64,000 bases of DNA from Peribacillus frigoritolerans (GCF_004358755.1 NZ_SMZY01000002.1:558001-622000); one strand, 5' to 3'. Counted from the first letter of the stretch, positions 16,492 through 24,970 are shown. The notes: generated from the sequence alone by a model not told the origin. Program-made: numbers and translations.

Positions 16492-17492
16492 TTCATCATC
16501 TCTCCCATTTCATCTGCGATTAATTTGTAAGATTTGAGGCGATCCTCGTAGCTGTGTGTAATCGTGACAATCATCAGCTCGTCCGCACCGTATTTTCTTT
16601 CGATGTCCAAAAGCCTTTTTTTGACTTCAGATGGATTTCCGATCACCATCTTCGCCTCCGCTGCTTCAATCATTTTCTGCTCTTCAGGACTGTATGTGTA
16701 AGCCTTTGCCTCATCAATAGTTGGGACTCCTCTGTTGACTCCCTGCAGCTGCTGCATTCTCCACAGATGTGCGCTGCTTGCCATTTCTTTTGCTTTTTCT
16801 GCTGTTTCTGCACAAACGGCATTTACAGTCAGAATGGATTTGGACTGCTTCAGTTCATACTTCGGCTGGAAGGAATCCCGGTATCCTTTCAGAATTTCCG
16901 CACCGTCCTTATCACTCATAAACTGTCCGAATGCATATGCGATCCCTGATTGAGCAGCAAGCTTCCCGCTTTTTTCACTTGTGCCGAGAAGCCAGACTTC
17001 AGGGGACTCTGCTGGAATGGGTGAAGCTTTAATCTTAGAGAACATATTCTCAACTGGAAAATCGTTATGTAAAAAGCAAAGCAGTTCTTTCAATTTTTGC
17101 GGCATTGTCCGTACGTTCTCAAGAAAATTATCGGACAAAGCCATTGTTGCTTCAGCTGATCCCCCTGGAGCCCTTCCAATTCCAAGATCAATTCTTCCCG
17201 GAAAAAGAGCGGCAAGCAGATTAAACGTTTCAGCCACTTTGTATGGCTTATAATGCGGCAGCAAAATCGCACCAGCACCGATTCGGATCGTACGTGTTCC
17301 GGCACCAATATAGCCGAGCATCACTTCCGGCGCAGAACACGCAAGTCCAGGCATATCATGATGCTCGGCAATCCAGTAACGGGTGTAGCCTGTATTTTCA
17401 GCCAGCTGCGCAAGCTTCAATGATTCCTGCAGCGCAGCTTGCGGGGAAGCAGACTGCGCAATTGGTGCCTGATCTAAAATACTCAGCTTCAA
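16488..17492 (-). CDS. Luciferase-like (LLM) flavin-dependent oxidoreductase, YceB/MsnO8 type
   Basis: 334 residues of a TIM-barrel monooxygenase using reduced flavin. Typical segments are [31 protein letters not shown] and [13 protein letters not shown]. The start is taken as TTG at 17492, giving [10 protein letters not shown] as in relatives; a GTG further upstream would place a TATAAT -10 box (17526-17531) inside the gene. The substrate is unknown. It overlaps the cyclophilin gene by 4 bp. Confidence 0.85.
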   Translation of the reverse strand: MKLSILDQAPIAQSASPQAALQESLKLAQLAENTGYTRYWIAEHHDMPGLACSAPEVMLGYIGAGTRTIRIGAGAILLPHYKPYKVAETFNLLAALFPGRIDLGIGRAPGGSAEATMALSDNFLENVRTMPQKLKELLCFLHNDFPVENMFSKIKASPIPAESPEVWLLGTSEKSGKLAAQSGIAYAFGQFMSDKDGAEILKGYRDSFQPKYELKQSKSILTVNAVCAETAEKAKEMASSAHLWRMQQLQGVNRGVPTIDEAKAYTYSPEEQKMIEAAEAKMVIGNPSEVKKRLLDIERKYGADELMIVTITHSYEDRLKSYKLIADEMGEMMK

Positions 17493-17567
17493 ACCTTCCA
17501 CTTCTTTCTTGGTTTTGATGATTCTATTATACACGCTTATCTTCTGAAAATTGAAGCGTTCTTGCTT

Positions 17568-18302
17568 TTACTTTCCTGCTTGTACAATTAGAAAAGAAGG
17601 TCTGCGCTTTTCATTTACAAGCTTTGGCAGCCGCTCAAGTCCGATTGGCATCGACTGCGGCTCTCTTAATTCCTCCAGCACAAGCCCTTCTTTGATAACC
17701 GAATTGACAATGGTTGAAAGGGTCCGGTGATATTTAATGACTCCCTTAATTACCCATTCCTGTTGACGTATTCCCTCTTCCTGATAATTGTCGAATGCCC
17801 AGTGGAGTTTGTTTTTATCTTTGTCTATAACCCAATTATTCATTTCTAAGCGAGCTGTCACAACGGGATGTTCAACAGAAAACACAAGCTTGCCGCCGGG
17901 TTTCAGCCATCTGCTTATTTTTTTGATCAGCTCCGTAAAGTCTTCAATGTAATGAAAGGCAAGCGAACTTATTATGACGTCAAATGAGTCATCCTCTGCC
18001 TCAAAATCTTCGATAGAAGAACAGACATACTCGATCTTTTCATGCGAATTTTCAAAGATGGCCTGTTTCAGCATTTTTTCAGAAAGGTCCACTCCCAAAA
18101 CAGAAGAAGCACCATGAACGACGCAATATTTCGCAAAGCCGCCTGTCCCGCAGCCCAAGTCAAGAATGCTTTTCCCATGAAGATCAGACAGCGCAGCTTT
18201 CATCGCCGGCTGTTCGACAAAATCATTATACGTCACCCCTGTTTTGCGGTGAGATTGATAGTACTCAAAAAACGTCTCATCATCGTAAATGTTCTGCTTC
18301 AA
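17568..18302 (-). CDS. Class I SAM-dependent methyltransferase
   Basis: 244 residues from a TTG start at 18302 that follows GGGAGGGGAAAGC; the resulting MKQNIYDDETFFEYY start is typical of its family, so the longer upstream reading was dropped. Motif I is ILDLGCGTGGFA, and SLAFHYIEDF and KPGGKLVFSVEHP are the usual post-I and motif III elements. The substrate cannot be assigned. Confidence 0.88.
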   Translation of the reverse strand: MKQNIYDDETFFEYYQSHRKTGVTYNDFVEQPAMKAALSDLHGKSILDLGCGTGGFAKYCVVHGASSVLGVDLSEKMLKQAIFENSHEKIEYVCSSIEDFEAEDDSFDVIISSLAFHYIEDFTELIKKISRWLKPGGKLVFSVEHPVVTARLEMNNWVIDKDKNKLHWAFDNYQEEGIRQQEWVIKGVIKYHRTLSTIVNSVIKEGLVLEELREPQSMPIGLERLPKLVNEKRRPSFLIVQAGK

Positions 18303-18417
18303 GCTTTCCCCTCCCTTTTTCTTCATTTTACCATGAATACTTTCATAATTTTCCATGAACCTTTAAAAGAATGGTTCATGCCGAACTTGCGAAAGCTAAT
18401 GGACAGAGGTGATAAGC

Positions 18418-18819
18418 ATGACACAGGTGACACTTATATTCTTATTCTTTTTATGGCTGCCATTATTTATAGTCCTCTTTTATCTGCATGTAAATGCGGA
18501 TCAGACAATCTTTTTGAATCAAGCTCAAAAGTGTGAAAGCAGAATGCAGCGCAGACTCTATGATACCCTCCGCAACAATGGCTATTATGTACGGGTTAAA
18601 GAAAAGTGCGGACCCTATACGCTTGATTTAGTGCTCCCCTATTACCGGATTGCCCTCCGCTGCGACCGGGATTCCGACAAAATTGAGGACCTGAAAAAAA
18701 GGAAGTATCTCAATAAACAAGGCTGGCGCGTCATACCTGTCAAAGAAAAAGAGCTGAACGGCAAAGTAACCACGATTTTAGCTAAGATTGAAACGGCTGC
18801 CTTTCAATACAAAAAATAA
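18418..18819 (+). CDS. Membrane-anchored protein with a degenerate PD-(D/E)XK-like domain
   Basis: 133 residues. An N-terminal membrane helix (about 5-26) is followed by a soluble domain: MQRRLYDTLRNNGYYV, GPYTLDLVLPYYRIALRCD, and LNKQGWRVIPV. The order resembles DUF559/VSR-type endonuclease folds, in which the pattern is D...(E)xK/D; here the usual acidic residue before the second strand end is Arg (ALRCD), so catalysis is doubtful. ATG at 18418 has AGAGGTG 7 nt upstream. Unknown role, possibly nucleic acid binding at the membrane. Confidence 0.6.
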   Translation: MTQVTLIFLFFLWLPLFIVLFYLHVNADQTIFLNQAQKCESRMQRRLYDTLRNNGYYVRVKEKCGPYTLDLVLPYYRIALRCDRDSDKIEDLKKRKYLNKQGWRVIPVKEKELNGKVTTILAKIETAAFQYKK

Positions 18820-18844
18820 GAGCGGAGATTTACTCTCCGCTCTT
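18818..18844. terminator. Bidirectional terminator
   Basis: AAGAGCGGAGA and TCTCCGCTCTT form an 11-bp perfect stem between convergent genes. Confidence 0.8.
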
Positions 18845-18855
18845 AACGTTTTTAT

Positions 18856-19425
18856 TTATTCTGTTTTTGAAAGTTCAAAGATATCATCATCCGTCATGAA
18901 AAAATCATGATTAATCATTAAGGTTTCTTTCAATTCTTCAGGAACTCTTTCAGCATCATAGGCGCAAACAGAAATAATCCCCATTTCAGAAACCGTTTTG
19001 TTTGCATTCATTTCGTAATCGCCAATGGTCTTTATCACATCGTTGACTTTTCCCCATTCTACATGGGCCCATGTCCGAATAGAATCTTCAGCCTCTAAAT
19101 AAGGATTAACAATAGAAGAAAAGTAATCGGTGATTTTCATTGAATTAAACTCACCATGCAGACTATAAAAATCAAAATTGTTTATGAAGTGAACTTTAGC
19201 TAACTGTTCTTCAGACAGAAGCTGTTTGGATTTACTGATAATGGCAGGTGACAATCTTTCATTTTCTATGACAAAAACACGATCTCCCTGTTCCACTCCG
19301 GACACAATATAAGCAACAATATTTTCAAGATATCGTTCTTGGTTATGAATGTAATACAGGATATGTCCGCCTTCTGCTTGCATTAAATCTTTTGTGAACT
19401 GATCTATTTTTTGTTTCAAGTACAT
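18856..19425 (-). CDS. MEDS-domain protein
   Basis: 189 residues. GGHILYYIHNQERYLENIVAYI, GDRVFVIEN, HFINNFDFY and ISVCAYDAERVP fit the MEDS (DcmR sensory) domain, a predicted ligand- or cofactor-binding sensor. No other domain is attached. It lies 92 bp downstream of an rsbR paralogue on the same strand, suggesting a shared role in general stress signalling. AAGGGG is only 2 nt from the ATG, so a TTG two codons later (19419) may be the true start. Confidence 0.75.
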   Translation of the reverse strand: MYLKQKIDQFTKDLMQAEGGHILYYIHNQERYLENIVAYIVSGVEQGDRVFVIENERLSPAIISKSKQLLSEEQLAKVHFINNFDFYSLHGEFNSMKITDYFSSIVNPYLEAEDSIRTWAHVEWGKVNDVIKTIGDYEMNANKTVSEMGIISVCAYDAERVPEELKETLMINHDFFMTDDDIFELSKTE

Positions 19426-19517
19426 TTCCCCTTAATGGGCTCTTAACATTTTATCTTGAGAAACAAAGATCCCCCTAGACTGTTCGCAGACATTATTAAT
19501 TTATGTCCTAAAAGAGC

Positions 19518-20348
19518 CTATTTAGCTGCAAGCGCCTGGGATAGTGTCGATTTTATGGAAATATTATCAAACGTCAGTCCGAGCTGCATAGATGTTAACG
19601 CGATTTCAGGACGAATACCGGACAATGTTGTTTTTATGCCGATCAGGTTCAGAGCATCAATCAATTGGAAAATTTGATGTGCCACCATCGTATCAATCAT
19701 CACTACACCAGATAAATCGATATACAAATGAGACACTCTTTTTTCAGAACATTGCTTTAATGTGTTTTCAAGAACCATTTTAGCGCGGGCTGTGTCAATA
19801 TCTCCAACAAGCGGAAGCAAGGCTGTATCATCCTGAAGTTTAATAACTGGTGAACTGAGCTCATAAATCATTTCCTGCTGAGCTTTTAATTGACGGTCAG
19901 CTGTTTTTTGGGTCTCTTCAACAAAATGATAAATAACCCTGTCATGCGCTCTCACGATTAAATCTTTCCAGGCATGAAACTGCTCTTGAGTGTAATCCTC
20001 GGGATGAAGACGTGCAAATGTACTGACTTCATCTAAATACTGACTGCGCGTTCTCATAAATTCTTTTATAATAAACTGAATCGGGGTACTTAAATGCTCG
20101 CCGTCTTTAGCGATTTTCTCGATCCATTCTTCAAACAGCTCCATAAATTCCTTTTCTTCCTCAGCAAAAACCTGAATAAATCTTTGATGAAATTCCTGGT
20201 TTTGTGCCTTCAAAGCTTTAATAACTTCAGGGTCATTTGAGGTGTATACGCCGCCTGTTTTGGATTTATCCAGAGAGTCATACCATTCTTCCGTTAAATG
20301 ATGTGCCCGCTGCTGCAAATAGTTATAGAATTTCTGATTTCTGTGCAC
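19518..20348 (-). CDS. RsbR-family stressosome protein (STAS domain)
   Basis: 276 residues, a second RsbR paralogue in the window. The N-terminal sensor region is helical (FIQVFAEEEKEFMELFEEWIE); the STAS domain from about 165 carries T186 (VGDIDTARA) and T220 (VMIDTMVAH), the RsbT phosphorylation positions. A GTG start at 20348 follows AGGAGGAG. It probably joins mixed stressosomes with other RsbR proteins. Confidence 0.9.
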   Translation of the reverse strand: MHRNQKFYNYLQQRAHHLTEEWYDSLDKSKTGGVYTSNDPEVIKALKAQNQEFHQRFIQVFAEEEKEFMELFEEWIEKIAKDGEHLSTPIQFIIKEFMRTRSQYLDEVSTFARLHPEDYTQEQFHAWKDLIVRAHDRVIYHFVEETQKTADRQLKAQQEMIYELSSPVIKLQDDTALLPLVGDIDTARAKMVLENTLKQCSEKRVSHLYIDLSGVVMIDTMVAHQIFQLIDALNLIGIKTTLSGIRPEIALTSMQLGLTFDNISIKSTLSQALAAK

Positions 20349-20404
20349 GATATTTCTCCTCCTGATTTCTCCACTCTTATCTGTTCTCTATTTTACTCTA
20401 TAAA

Positions 20405-20439
20405 CCAAAAAAGAACCAAATGAATTGATTCTTTTTTGG
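20405..20439. terminator. Hairpin terminator of the ABC exporter genes
   Basis: CCAAAAAAGAA and TTCTTTTTTGG make an A/T-rich 11-bp stem just after the permease stop codon. Confidence 0.75.
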
Positions 20440-20446
20440 TGGAAAA

Positions 20447-21403
20447 TTATATGCTGATATCTCTTTTCTGGAAATACAGGAAAGTTATCGTCATAAAGAT
20501 CGCATAATAAATGGCCAAAATAAGCAATGAGATTGGCAGCGTAATGGTTTCAAGGATCTTATCCTGATAGGCATACACGGTCAGATCCATGTGCGGAAAG
20601 ATTAAAAATTTCGTCCATGTGTATTTTTCAGCCAAGAAAAGAATGACTCCTCCGATGGTCGATGAGAAAAACAGAACAAAAATCCCGATGCCGACTGCAA
20701 GTGCCTGACTCTTAAATAAAGTCGAAAGCATAAAAGCAATCGCTGTTACGATGAATAGACTCGGCAGGAAATAAAGCAGTTTCAGCACAGCCTGATCGCC
20801 TACAGCCACGATGTTTTCAGGGTTCATTTGACCTTCCATCGACATTTCAAACATTCTTTCACCAAAATCTCCTGCACCAAACAGGATCAGACCTGCTAAA
20901 TACCCGGCAGTCAGCAGCACAAGCAAAAGAAGAAGCGTGTAAAGCGTCGCTGCGATGTATTTAGAAAGCAATACCTTCCATCTTCTATGCGGTCTGATCA
21001 ACAGCTGCTTGATGGTGCCGTCCGAAAATTCAGATGCCACATTTGCACTGCACACAATGACCGCAAACAATGTAACGACAGACGTCATCATAAAGACGAT
21101 GTTATTTAGAAAATGCCAGGTGCTTTTGGCATTAGGATTAATATCTTCCTGCAAATACAGCTGCTTTTCCCCAATTTGCATTTGCTGCCATTCCTGTTCC
21201 TCTTCCGGCAGTTCTTTCATATCCTGCTGCAGCTGCGTGATTTCTGCCTGAACATCCTGGCGCCAGTTATCACTCGGTTTCTCTGAAAACTTATAGTCGA
21301 TAAAAGCAGCTCCAAATACGAGGACTGCTAGTAAAATAAGATAAATCCAGCTGGACAGCTTTGAAAAGATTTTCATCCATTCATTTTGTATGAGTCCAAT
21401 CAT
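20447..21403 (-). CDS. ABC-2 type transporter permease
   Basis: 318 residues with about six membrane segments and a large extracytoplasmic loop after the first one, containing QQDMKELPEEEQEWQQMQIG. This is the architecture of YhaP/BcrB-like ABC-2 permeases. It overlaps its ATPase gene by 4 bp. The substrate is unknown; such systems often export peptides or antibiotics. Confidence 0.87.
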   Translation of the reverse strand: MIGLIQNEWMKIFSKLSSWIYLILLAVLVFGAAFIDYKFSEKPSDNWRQDVQAEITQLQQDMKELPEEEQEWQQMQIGEKQLYLQEDINPNAKSTWHFLNNIVFMMTSVVTLFAVIVCSANVASEFSDGTIKQLLIRPHRRWKVLLSKYIAATLYTLLLLLVLLTAGYLAGLILFGAGDFGERMFEMSMEGQMNPENIVAVGDQAVLKLLYFLPSLFIVTAIAFMLSTLFKSQALAVGIGIFVLFFSSTIGGVILFLAEKYTWTKFLIFPHMDLTVYAYQDKILETITLPISLLILAIYYAIFMTITFLYFQKRDISI

Positions 21404-22341
21404 AGCATTTGCTCCTTTTTCACATTGTTCGTCAGCTCTAAAAAGCGGTCTTCAAGTGTTGCTTTATGGCTTGTGATTCCGTATACGCCGACTCCGCTTG
21501 AAACGAGCAGCTGATTAATGGCCATCGTCTTTTCCTTGTCCAAATGAAGCTTAAGCTGGTCGCCCTTTGCTTCCATCACACCTTCATATAAGCCATTTTC
21601 TTTAATGAGAATGGCCGCTTGAGAGCTGTCGCTTACTTCAAAAACAACCTCGCGTGTCATTTCCTGACTTTCTTCCATTGAATCATGCATGGATGAAATG
21701 TGAATCAATTTTCCTTTTTCAATTATGGCGAACCTGTCGCACATCAGCTGCATTTCTGATAGCAGATGGGATGAAACAAGCACAGAGATCCCTTCGTTTG
21801 CGAGTCTGCGCAAATAATCTCTGAACTCTCTGATTCCCTGCGGATCGAGACCGTTTGTCGGCTCGTCAAAAATCAACACAGACGGATTATGCAATAAAGA
21901 CTGTGCAACTCCAAGCCGCTGGCGCATGCCAAGCGAATACGTTTTTACCTTTTGCTGCATCGCGTTCTCAAGTCCTACAAGTTCAATGACTTCGTTTCTG
22001 CGTTCTTCTGAAATATCTTTTACGGCCATCCGTTCATAATGACGGATGTTTTTTAATCCGCTCATATACTTGTAAAACTCCGGGTTCTCAACGATTGCGC
22101 CTATCTCGCTCATTGCTTCCTTGAAGGAATCATCGATATTATGGCCATTAATGATCACATCCCCGCCAGTGCGGTTGATCAGACTGACAATCATGCGGAT
22201 AATCGTTGTTTTTCCCGCGCCATTAGGACCAAGCAGACCGAAGATTTCCCCTTTTTCAACTTGAAAGCTGACATCATCCACGATTGTTTTTTTGCCGATT
22301 TTCTTTGTCAGAGACTGCACTTCAAGTGCATACTGCGTCAT
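21400..22341 (-). CDS. ABC-2 exporter ATP-binding protein
   Basis: 313 residues: Walker A GPNGAGKTT, signature YSLGMRQRLGVA, Walker B VLIFDEPTNGLDP, H-loop SSHLL, plus a C-terminal extension of about 90 residues as in BcrA-like ATPases. GAGGT precedes the ATG by 8 nt. It forms an operon with the downstream permease. Confidence 0.92.
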   Translation of the reverse strand: MTQYALEVQSLTKKIGKKTIVDDVSFQVEKGEIFGLLGPNGAGKTTIIRMIVSLINRTGGDVIINGHNIDDSFKEAMSEIGAIVENPEFYKYMSGLKNIRHYERMAVKDISEERRNEVIELVGLENAMQQKVKTYSLGMRQRLGVAQSLLHNPSVLIFDEPTNGLDPQGIREFRDYLRRLANEGISVLVSSHLLSEMQLMCDRFAIIEKGKLIHISSMHDSMEESQEMTREVVFEVSDSSQAAILIKENGLYEGVMEAKGDQLKLHLDKEKTMAINQLLVSSGVGVYGITSHKATLEDRFLELTNNVKKEQML

Positions 22342-22546
22342 GTTTTAGACCTCATTTCTTTCTGCCGATTTATGTATTCAAATGTAATACGAATAAGAGG
22401 GGAAAAAGTTTCCATTATTATAAAATAATTTCATGAGTACACGCTGTCCTTTGTTATAATGACAGAGGTTTGATTTTTTTATGAATAATTTTACATATTT
22501 TTGAAACTAATGTCATTACGCGACGTCAATTCAGTAAGGAAAAAGG

Positions 22547-23077
22547 GTGGGGAGATTGGAACCAGTGAATGTTGAAAAGCTGATTGAAGCGCACCGTCCC
22601 CGAATGGAGAGGACCATCAGGAAGTTAATCAAGAATCCTTCTCTAGTCGATGACATCCTTCAAGATGCTTCAATTAAAATCTTTCGGTACTTTTCCGACA
22701 AAGAGAGAGAATATCCTGAAAATATCGAAGCATGGATTACCATACTTTCAAAAAACACAACCTATGATCATCTGCGGAAACTGAAACGCAATCAGGATAC
22801 GGTTTTACATGTGAGTGAAGAATACAAGCACCACATCAGCATCGACAATGAAACACCGGAACGGGCATTTCTGTCGAAAGAAATGATCGGCGAGGTTAAA
22901 GAAGTTTTTCAGACGCTTGATCAGGAAACAAAGAATATTCTCATCTTAAGAAATCAAGGCCGTTCATATGAAGAAATAGCTTCTAGCCTTAAAATTTCCC
23001 TTGCAAAAGTAAAAACAAGAGTATTTAGGGGCCGCAAGAAATTAATGGACGCTCTTAAAAGTAAGGGGGTGCTCTAA
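22547..23077 (+). CDS. ECF-type sigma factor
   Basis: 176 residues with sigma region 2 (VDDILQDASIKIFRYF, AWITILSKNTTYDHLRK) and region 4 (RNQGRSYEEIASSLKISLAKVKTRVFRGRKKL). The GTG at 22547 has AAGGA at a good spacing; a TTG at 22556 and a GTG at 22565 are also possible. It is followed directly, TAA then ATG, by its presumed anti-sigma factor, so the pair forms a membrane stress-response module. Confidence 0.88.
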   Translation: MGRLEPVNVEKLIEAHRPRMERTIRKLIKNPSLVDDILQDASIKIFRYFSDKEREYPENIEAWITILSKNTTYDHLRKLKRNQDTVLHVSEEYKHHISIDNETPERAFLSKEMIGEVKEVFQTLDQETKNILILRNQGRSYEEIASSLKISLAKVKTRVFRGRKKLMDALKSKGVL

Positions 23078-23992
23078 ATGAACTGCATAACATGCCAGGA
23101 AAAAATTCTGATCTTTGATCAGCTGTCAGAGACGGAACAGGATGCCCTGCTTGAACACATTGAAGAATGCGAGGAATGCTCAGATACCTTTGAACACTTT
23201 CTGCAGCTTGAAGAAGCATTGGACATCATTCTTGAAAATGAAGCCATCATTCTCCCTCAGCAGAAAAAGCAAAAGCCAAATCCATATAAATACTTAAAAC
23301 GTGCAGCACTCATTTGTGCATCCCTTTTCATCCTGTGTCTTGCAGCCTGGAACACACCTCCGGTCAAAGCAGCGATAGAAAGAGCGCTCAATGAGTTAAT
23401 CGGTGACAAGTTTTTAGAAATGGACAAACCGCTTGAGCATAAGGATGAAGATAAAAAGAAGAAGAAGGATACGGAACTGGTTATTCGGACCGTAAAAGAA
23501 ACGCCGAATGGCAACAAAATGATCACATATGAATCAGGACAAAAAAATCGGAATGAATATGCAAACGGCAACTTTGAAGTCTCAGATGGAAGTGTACGAA
23601 TAACCTATTTCAAAGAAAAAAATATATACACATCAGAACCATTAGACGGAACCATTTCACAAATGACACAAGATATCTTTAAAGATTTAGATCCCAGCCA
23701 AATTAAGCACCTTGGGGAAACGACCTATGTGGGACGCAAAGCAGATATGTACGAAATTACGTTTGATGATGGATGGATCGCAGAGTACTGGTTTGATAAA
23801 GAAACAAACTGGATCATCAATGAATACAGAATAGAGAATGGGAAAAAATTGCCGAATGATGATGGACCTAAGCTGATTGAATTCAAGGTTATTGAAGTAG
23901 AAAAAGATCACAAACTGTTTAATGCTTCTCCCCCGGAAGGAGCTGAACTTGCAGAATTTGATCCGATGCGGATTTTAGAACTCGACCAATAA
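23078..23992 (+). CDS. Anti-sigma factor-like membrane protein with zinc-finger N-terminus
   Basis: 304 residues. The N-terminus MNCITCQEKI...HIEECEEC is a zf-HC2/ZAS-type zinc-binding anti-sigma domain (Cys3, Cys6, His and Cys later). One membrane helix lies at about 72-90 (ALICASLFILCLAAW). The outer part (about 130-300) is a beta-rich sensor domain with YVGRKADMYEITFDDGWIAEYWFD. It would hold the ECF factor encoded just upstream. AAGGGGG is the ribosome binding site. Confidence 0.85.
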   Translation: MNCITCQEKILIFDQLSETEQDALLEHIEECEECSDTFEHFLQLEEALDIILENEAIILPQQKKQKPNPYKYLKRAALICASLFILCLAAWNTPPVKAAIERALNELIGDKFLEMDKPLEHKDEDKKKKKDTELVIRTVKETPNGNKMITYESGQKNRNEYANGNFEVSDGSVRITYFKEKNIYTSEPLDGTISQMTQDIFKDLDPSQIKHLGETTYVGRKADMYEITFDDGWIAEYWFDKETNWIINEYRIENGKKLPNDDGPKLIEFKVIEVEKDHKLFNASPPEGAELAEFDPMRILELDQ

Positions 23993-24007
23993 ATAAGAAA
24001 CACACAG

Positions 24008-24043
24008 AAAATCTCTGATCACCAATAGATGATCAGGGATTTT
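24008..24043. terminator. Terminator between anti-sigma and fbpA-like genes
   Basis: AAAATCTCTGATCA and TGATCAGGGATTTT form a 14-bp stem with one mismatch; both flanks can supply T tracts for the convergent genes. Confidence 0.8.
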
Positions 24044-24044
24044 C

Positions 24045-24206
24045 TTAATTTTGCATTTTTAAAACCCGCTTGAATTCCTCTTCAAGCTCTGTTAAGGTCA
24101 GCTCAAATAAATGCAAATCATTTTTCTTATAAATACCGTTGCTGAGCAGTTTGCTAATGAGATGTTTTTTTCTTTTTTCGATTGCCTGACGAATCATGTT
24201 TCCCAA
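24045..24206 (-). CDS. fbpA: FbpA-like small basic protein
   Basis: A 53-residue protein, start TTG at 24206 behind AAAAAGGGG: MGNMIRQAIEKRKKHL..., then GIYKKNDLHLFELTLTELEE and a basic tail. The combination of an N-terminal EKRK helix and ELTLTELE matches the FbpA family (Fur-regulated basic protein A), small proteins of the iron-sparing response. No Fur box (TGATAATNATTATCA type) is visible here; instead a SAM-I riboswitch is immediately upstream, which would place it under methionine/SAM control. The gene is outside typical ORF length limits, and the family call is by eye. Confidence 0.72.
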   Translation of the reverse strand: MGNMIRQAIEKRKKHLISKLLSNGIYKKNDLHLFELTLTELEEEFKRVLKMQN

Positions 24207-24262
24207 TTCAGACACCCCTTTTTCTTAGTATAGGGGTACCAAAAACCCCCTTCTGTTTACAA

Positions 24263-24298
24263 AGAAGAGGGTTCATTAAAAATGAACGTGCCCCTTCT
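24263..24298 (-). terminator. Stem-loop of the riboswitch expression platform
   Basis: On the minus strand AGAAGGGGCACGTTCATT pairs with AATGAACCCTCTTCT around TTT, followed by a weak T-rich stretch (TTTGT). It shares its 5' arm with the 3' arm of the riboswitch P1 helix. Confidence 0.7.
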
Positions 24299-24404
24299 CA
24301 TCTTCCAAGCATCAGAGCTTGATGGATTTAGCACAGTCTTCTGGACATAAAAGCTGCTGCTGAGACTTCATCGGGCCATTCCCTCCGTCTCTCTTGATAA
24401 GAAG
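24294..24404 (-). ncRNA. SAM-I (S-box) riboswitch
   Basis: The minus strand contains the S-box core in order: CTTATCAAGAGAGACGGAGG, GGAATGGCCCGATGAAG, TGTGCTAAATCC and GGAAGATGAGAAG. P1 forms between CTTCTTATC and GATGAGAAG with one G-U pair. One departure from the consensus is AGCAGCAGC where GGCAACC is usual; P3 can still form by pairing GCAgCAG with CTGTGC. S-box RNAs bind S-adenosylmethionine and switch off sulfur or methionine genes. The first downstream gene is the fbpA-like small gene. Confidence 0.9.
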
Positions 24405-24433
24405 AATTACTATTATGACGTAAGTGTCATTCA

Positions 24434-24465
24434 CAAAAAGAACCCATACCTGAATAGGTATGAGC
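24434..24465 (-). terminator. Intrinsic terminator of the DUF2325 gene
   Basis: On the minus strand CTCATACCT pairs with AGGTATGGG around ATTC, followed by TTCTTTTT. A small hairpin TCGG-TCAT-CCGA (within 24467-24481) directly precedes it. Confidence 0.8.
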
Positions 24466-24552
24466 TTTCGGATGACCGATCAGCCATGTTTTAATTTATA
24501 TTTTAATACTAATTAATCCTATGCGTCAAGTTGGTTTTAATGCATAATTAAC

Positions 24553-24828
24553 CTATGCTGTTTTGATTTTTTTTAACTCACAGGAAATGGAGGTCCATGA
24601 ACGCTTGGAGAAATAAACCGGAATGGACTTCTCCTGAGCCTTCTTTTTTACAATAATGGAGAGATTATGACTAATGTAATCAGTGAGGATCAGAACAACA
24701 TCTACCTTTCTTGGGATCTCCTTGATCATCATCTTTGGTTTTCTGCCGTCAAGGTGAGTTATCACCATAAACCCTTGCTGCTGAAGTCTCTCCACGATGG
24801 GCTCAATGCGATCTCCGCCTGCAATCAT
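24553..24828 (-). CDS. DUF2325 domain protein
   Basis: 91 residues: MIAGGDRIEPIVERLQQQGF, HLDGRKPK, VDVVLILTDYISHNL and IPVYFSKRSWTS are the DUF2325 signature, a small Rossmann-like domain of unknown function. The ATG at 24828 has GGAAG 6 nt upstream. A stronger site, AAAGGAGG, sits 8 nt before an out-of-frame ATG at 24841 that opens a 12-codon ORF overlapping this start, which may couple or tune translation. The position beside sulfonate genes and a shared promoter motif suggest a sulfur-related role. Confidence 0.75.
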   Translation of the reverse strand: MIAGGDRIEPIVERLQQQGFMVITHLDGRKPKMMIKEIPRKVDVVLILTDYISHNLSIIVKKKAQEKSIPVYFSKRSWTSISCELKKIKTA

Positions 24829-24866
24829 CAAATACTTCCATAAAAGAATCCTCCTTTTTTTAGACG

Positions 24867-24922
24867 AAGAGGCTTTCATTCTGTCTGTTTATTAAACAGG
24901 AACGAAAGCCTCCAGCGTCTGG
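24867..24922 (-). promoter_or_regulatory. Leader hairpins of the DUF2325 gene
   Basis: On the minus strand a small hairpin CCAG-ACG-CTGG (24912-24922) is followed by a long stem-loop with GAGGCTTTC and GAAAGCCTC arms (24869-24912). It lies between promoter and ribosome binding site. There is no T tract, so this is not a canonical terminator. Confidence 0.5.
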
Positions 24923-24941
24923 TCGACGTATTATTTCTATT

Positions 24942-24970
24942 ATTTTATTCCGACTATTCAGACTCGTCAA
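24942..24970 (-). promoter_or_regulatory. Sigma-A promoter of the DUF2325 gene with TCGGAATA motif
   Basis: On the minus strand TTGACG (24965-24970) and TAAAAT (24942-24947) are 17 bp apart. The spacer ends in TCGGAATAA, which recurs in two other promoters of the sulfur region. Confidence 0.72.

Noticed and set aside
24207-24262. Fur box for the fbpA-like gene
   Set aside because: No TGATAATNATTATCA-like inverted repeat in the leader or around the presumed promoter.
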